Below are positions 61,842 to 64,000 of a stretch of 64,000 bases of DNA, piece after piece (the stretch's first letter is position 1; every line of letters begins with the position of its first letter). Source of the stretch: Rhizobium sullae (lineage in GTDB: Bacteria; Pseudomonadota; Alphaproteobacteria; Rhizobiales; Rhizobiaceae); NCBI RefSeq assembly GCF_025200715.1, contig NZ_CP104145.1, positions 310,001 to 374,000 on the forward strand, written 5' to 3'. The translations under genes were made by a program, and so were the position numbers. Below the pieces are notes generated by a model, which searched no databases, was not told where the DNA came from, and was given only the letters and a program-made list of their open reading frames with translations.

Positions 61842-64000
61842 TCATGCCTCTACGGTGCTGTCGGCCTGAGCGCCTTCATCCTGGGCGATGCGGAACCAAA
61901 CGACGTAGAGCGCGGGCAGGAACAGGAGAGTGAGTGCGGTTCCGACGACGATGCCCCCCATCATGGCGTAGGCCATCGGTCCCCAAAAGATCTCCCTGGA
62001 AATCGGGATCAGAGCCAGAGTAGCGGCGGCGGCGGTCAGCATGATCGGCCGCATGCGATGCTCGGTCGCTTCGATGACGGCCCGCCATGCCGGTACACCT
62101 TCTTTTCGGAGGTTCTCGATCTGGACAACCAGGATGACCGAGTTTCGGATCAGGATGCCGATCAGGGCAAGAATGCCGAGGATCGCAACGAAGCCCATCG
62201 GCGCATTGCTGAGGAGCAGGGCAGCGACCACGCCGATGAGCGCCGTCGGGGCGACTGCAAACACCAGGAATAGCCTGCTAAAACTCTGCAGCTGGATCAT
62301 GAGGATCGTCGCCATGACGAATAGCATCAGCGGAGCAACCGCGACGATCGGCCCCTGGGCGTCTGCGCTCGATTCCACGGATCCACCGATCTCCACACTA
62401 TAGCCGACGGGGAGGCCCTTCTGGAACGCCTCCACCTGCGGCCGCAGCTGCTCAACGACCGTAGCGGGTTGGGTCGGACCGACGACCGCCGCTTTGACGG
62501 TGATGGTCGGGATCCGGTCGCGGCGCCAGATGGTCGGCTGTTCGAGTTCATAGCGGAAGTTGGCGACAGCCGACAGCGGCACGGATTTTCCATTCGATCC
62601 CGGCAACTGCAGGTTCTGCAGCGTTTCGATCGAACCTCGTTCGGATGCTGCCGCCCGCCCGATCACGTCGATCAGATAGATGTTGTCGCGCACTTGCGTG
62701 GTAGAGGATCCTTCGACGATGCTATTCAGCACTGTTGCGATATCCTCGGATGAAACACCAAGTTGGCGCGCCTTGTCCTGGAGGACATCGACCTTGACCA
62801 CTCTCGACGGCTCGTTCCAGTCGAAGATCAGGTTGGAAAGCAGCGGATGGCCGCCGACGATCGATGCGAACTGCTGCGATAACTCGCGGAGCTTCTGGAT
62901 ATCCGGACCGCTGATGCGATACTGCACAGGCTTTCCGACCGGCGGGCCAATGTCCAGCAGCTTCACGAAGGCATCTGTCCCAGGGAAAGTTTTCGTCAGG
63001 TAGTCCTGTAGTTCTGCCTGCACTTTGTCACGGACGTCCAGGCCTTTCGTGACGATGACCGTCTGACCGAAGGTGATGTCAGGCGTCTGAACGTCGAAGG
63101 ACAGGATGAAGCGGGGTGCTCCTTCACCGATATAGCTCGTCCAGTGCTCGATGTCCTGGTTTTTCGCCAGCATCTCCTGTTCGAACTTTGTAATCTGTCT
63201 GTTGGTCTCGGCGATCGAGCTGTTCTGCGGAAGGTTCCAGTCGACGATCAACTCCACACGGTCGGATGCTGGGAAGAACTGCTGTTGCACCAATCCGAGG
63301 CCGCCGATGGAGACCGCAAACACGGTAATGGTGAGTACGATCGTGGCCCATCGCCACCGCATAGCCAGACCAAGTAGCCAGGAGAAGGCTGAGGCGAAAC
63401 GCCCCTTCTTCTCGTGGTGTGATTTCATGGTTTTGGGTAGGATCGCCACGCCCAGAAGAGGCGTAAAAAGGACTGCGACTATCCAGGATACAATAAGCGA
63501 GACGGCGATGACGACGAACAGCGTGAAGGTGAACTCGCCTGCTGCGCTGTTATTCAGACCCACGGGAATAAAACCGGCGACGGTCACCAGGGTACCTGTC
63601 AGCATTGGAAAGGCAGTCGAGGTGTAAACATGGGTCGCCGCTTTTCTCAGGTCGTCACCGGCCTCGAGCCGCGCAACCATCATCTCCACCGCAATCATGG
63701 CATCGTCGACGAGAAGGCCAAGGGCGATGATCAGCGCACCGAGCGAAATACGCTGCAGCGAGATACCGGAATATTCCATGTAGACGAAAGTGATGGCGAG
63801 CACGAGCGGGATGGAGATCGCGACCACCATGCCAGCCCGAAGTCCGAGACTGATGAAGCTGATGACGAGGACGATGGCGATTGCCTCGAACAGCGCGGTC
63901 GTGAACCCTGAAACAGCCTCTTCAACGACCGCCGGCTGGTCTGACACGCGGTGCACGTCCGCCCCGATAGGCAGGTCGGCAACAATCCGCTGCATCTGGG
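61842..64000 (-). CDS. RND efflux transporter permease (5' end outside window)
   Basis: The minus frame is open from the stop at 61842 to the window edge, over 717 codons, and lacks the N-terminus. It shows the helix-4 motif ALGLLVDDAMIAVEMMVARLE with the proton-relay aspartates, a second porter domain, and C-terminal helices (ILGILALIGILIRNSVILVVQIENLR). The closest look is to the CzcA/MdtC-like efflux proteins of about 1020-1040 residues. It differs from the pump at 24747 in sequence. Its adaptor gene presumably lies beyond the edge. Confidence 0.92.
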   Translation of the reverse strand, partial: QMQRIVADLPIGADVHRVSDQPAVVEEAVSGFTTALFEAIAIVLVISFISLGLRAGMVVAISIPLVLAITFVYMEYSGISLQRISLGALIIALGLLVDDAMIAVEMMVARLEAGDDLRKAATHVYTSTAFPMLTGTLVTVAGFIPVGLNNSAAGEFTFTLFVVIAVSLIVSWIVAVLFTPLLGVAILPKTMKSHHEKKGRFASAFSWLLGLAMRWRWATIVLTITVFAVSIGGLGLVQQQFFPASDRVELIVDWNLPQNSSIAETNRQITKFEQEMLAKNQDIEHWTSYIGEGAPRFILSFDVQTPDITFGQTVIVTKGLDVRDKVQAELQDYLTKTFPGTDAFVKLLDIGPPVGKPVQYRISGPDIQKLRELSQQFASIVGGHPLLSNLIFDWNEPSRVVKVDVLQDKARQLGVSSEDIATVLNSIVEGSSTTQVRDNIYLIDVIGRAAASERGSIETLQNLQLPGSNGKSVPLSAVANFRYELEQPTIWRRDRIPTITVKAAVVGPTQPATVVEQLRPQVEAFQKGLPVGYSVEIGGSVESSADAQGPIVAVAPLMLFVMATILMIQLQSFSRLFLVFAVAPTALIGVVAALLLSNAPMGFVAILGILALIGILIRNSVILVVQIENLRKEGVPAWRAVIEATEHRMRPIMLTAAAATLALIPISREIFWGPMAYAMMGGIVVGTALTLLFLPALYVVWFRIAQDEGAQADSTVEA

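Noticed and set aside
1..64000. CRISPR arrays, rRNA and tRNA genes
   Set aside because: No regularly spaced repeats, no rRNA blocks and no cloverleaf-like tRNA sequence were noticed on either strand by eye; a covariance-model scan was not possible.

Overview
The window looks like part of a large secondary replicon (megaplasmid or chromid) of a Rhizobiaceae alphaproteobacterium of the Sinorhizobium/Rhizobium/Agrobacterium kind. The base composition is GC-rich, GTG and TTG starts are common, and there are many ABC importers with small catabolic operons and dedicated regulators. BA14K and SyrB-like proteins, both typical of rhizobia, are present. No rRNA, tRNA, replication gene or CRISPR array was seen. 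Decayed genes and insertion-sequence scars lie between the intact operons, so this is accessory, recombining DNA.

Layout. 0-3.5 kb (minus): a MocR-type regulator cut by the window edge, a ferredoxin-reductase-like flavoprotein and an amidase. 4.1-11.9 kb (plus): a peptide/opine-type ABC importer, a DapA-like lyase/aldolase and a GMC oxidoreductase. 12.0-12.3 kb: relic of a sugar ABC importer. 12.3-16.4 kb: a sigma54 activator divergent from an alpha/beta hydrolase and an MFS transporter, with a good -24/-12 promoter between them. 17.1-22.7 kb: a cobalt-type nitrile hydratase locus (CobW GTPase, DUF1097-like membrane protein, beta, alpha, accessory subunit, CbtB, CbtA, small unknown protein, AraC/GlxA regulator). 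22.8-23.1 kb: IS66 scar. 23.4-24.5 kb: patatin lipoprotein.

24.7-34.6 kb: an RND efflux pump and its fusion protein, divergent from a CpxRA-like two-component system, followed by the outer-membrane channel, a DUF3313-like lipoprotein and two small secreted proteins. Three copies of a CpxR-like direct-repeat box link these genes into one regulon. 34.6-36.0 kb: a decaying acyl-CoA carboxylase/MaoC/CitE operon. 36.4-37.4 kb: two SyrB-like proteins. 37.5-42.1 kb: a four-gene overlapping phosphorelay operon. 42.7-45.2 kb: relics (a flavin monooxygenase tail and RidA) and an SDR gene lying between inverted repeats of an IS1380-like scar.

45.3-50.7 kb: a resorcinol/hydroxyquinol module. The flavin hydroxylase should make hydroxyquinol, the intradiol dioxygenase maleylacetate, and the reductase 3-oxoadipate. 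A MarR regulator and two copies of a putative operator control it. The first gene of the plus-strand operon is an in-frame chimera of an O-demethylase N-terminus and a FolD N-terminus. 50.9-58.6 kb: a second aromatic module with an HPCD-like extradiol dioxygenase, an alpha/beta hydrolase, an SsuABC-type importer, and GntR and LysR regulators. Its FAH-family hydrolase and its substrate-binding protein each carry one frameshift. 59-59.7 kb: relics of a xanthine-dehydrogenase-type subunit and of an IS3 element. 60-64 kb (minus): a DUF900-type lipoprotein hydrolase, a TetR regulator and an RND permease cut by the window edge.

All calls come from reading motifs and family resemblance by eye; no database search was run.
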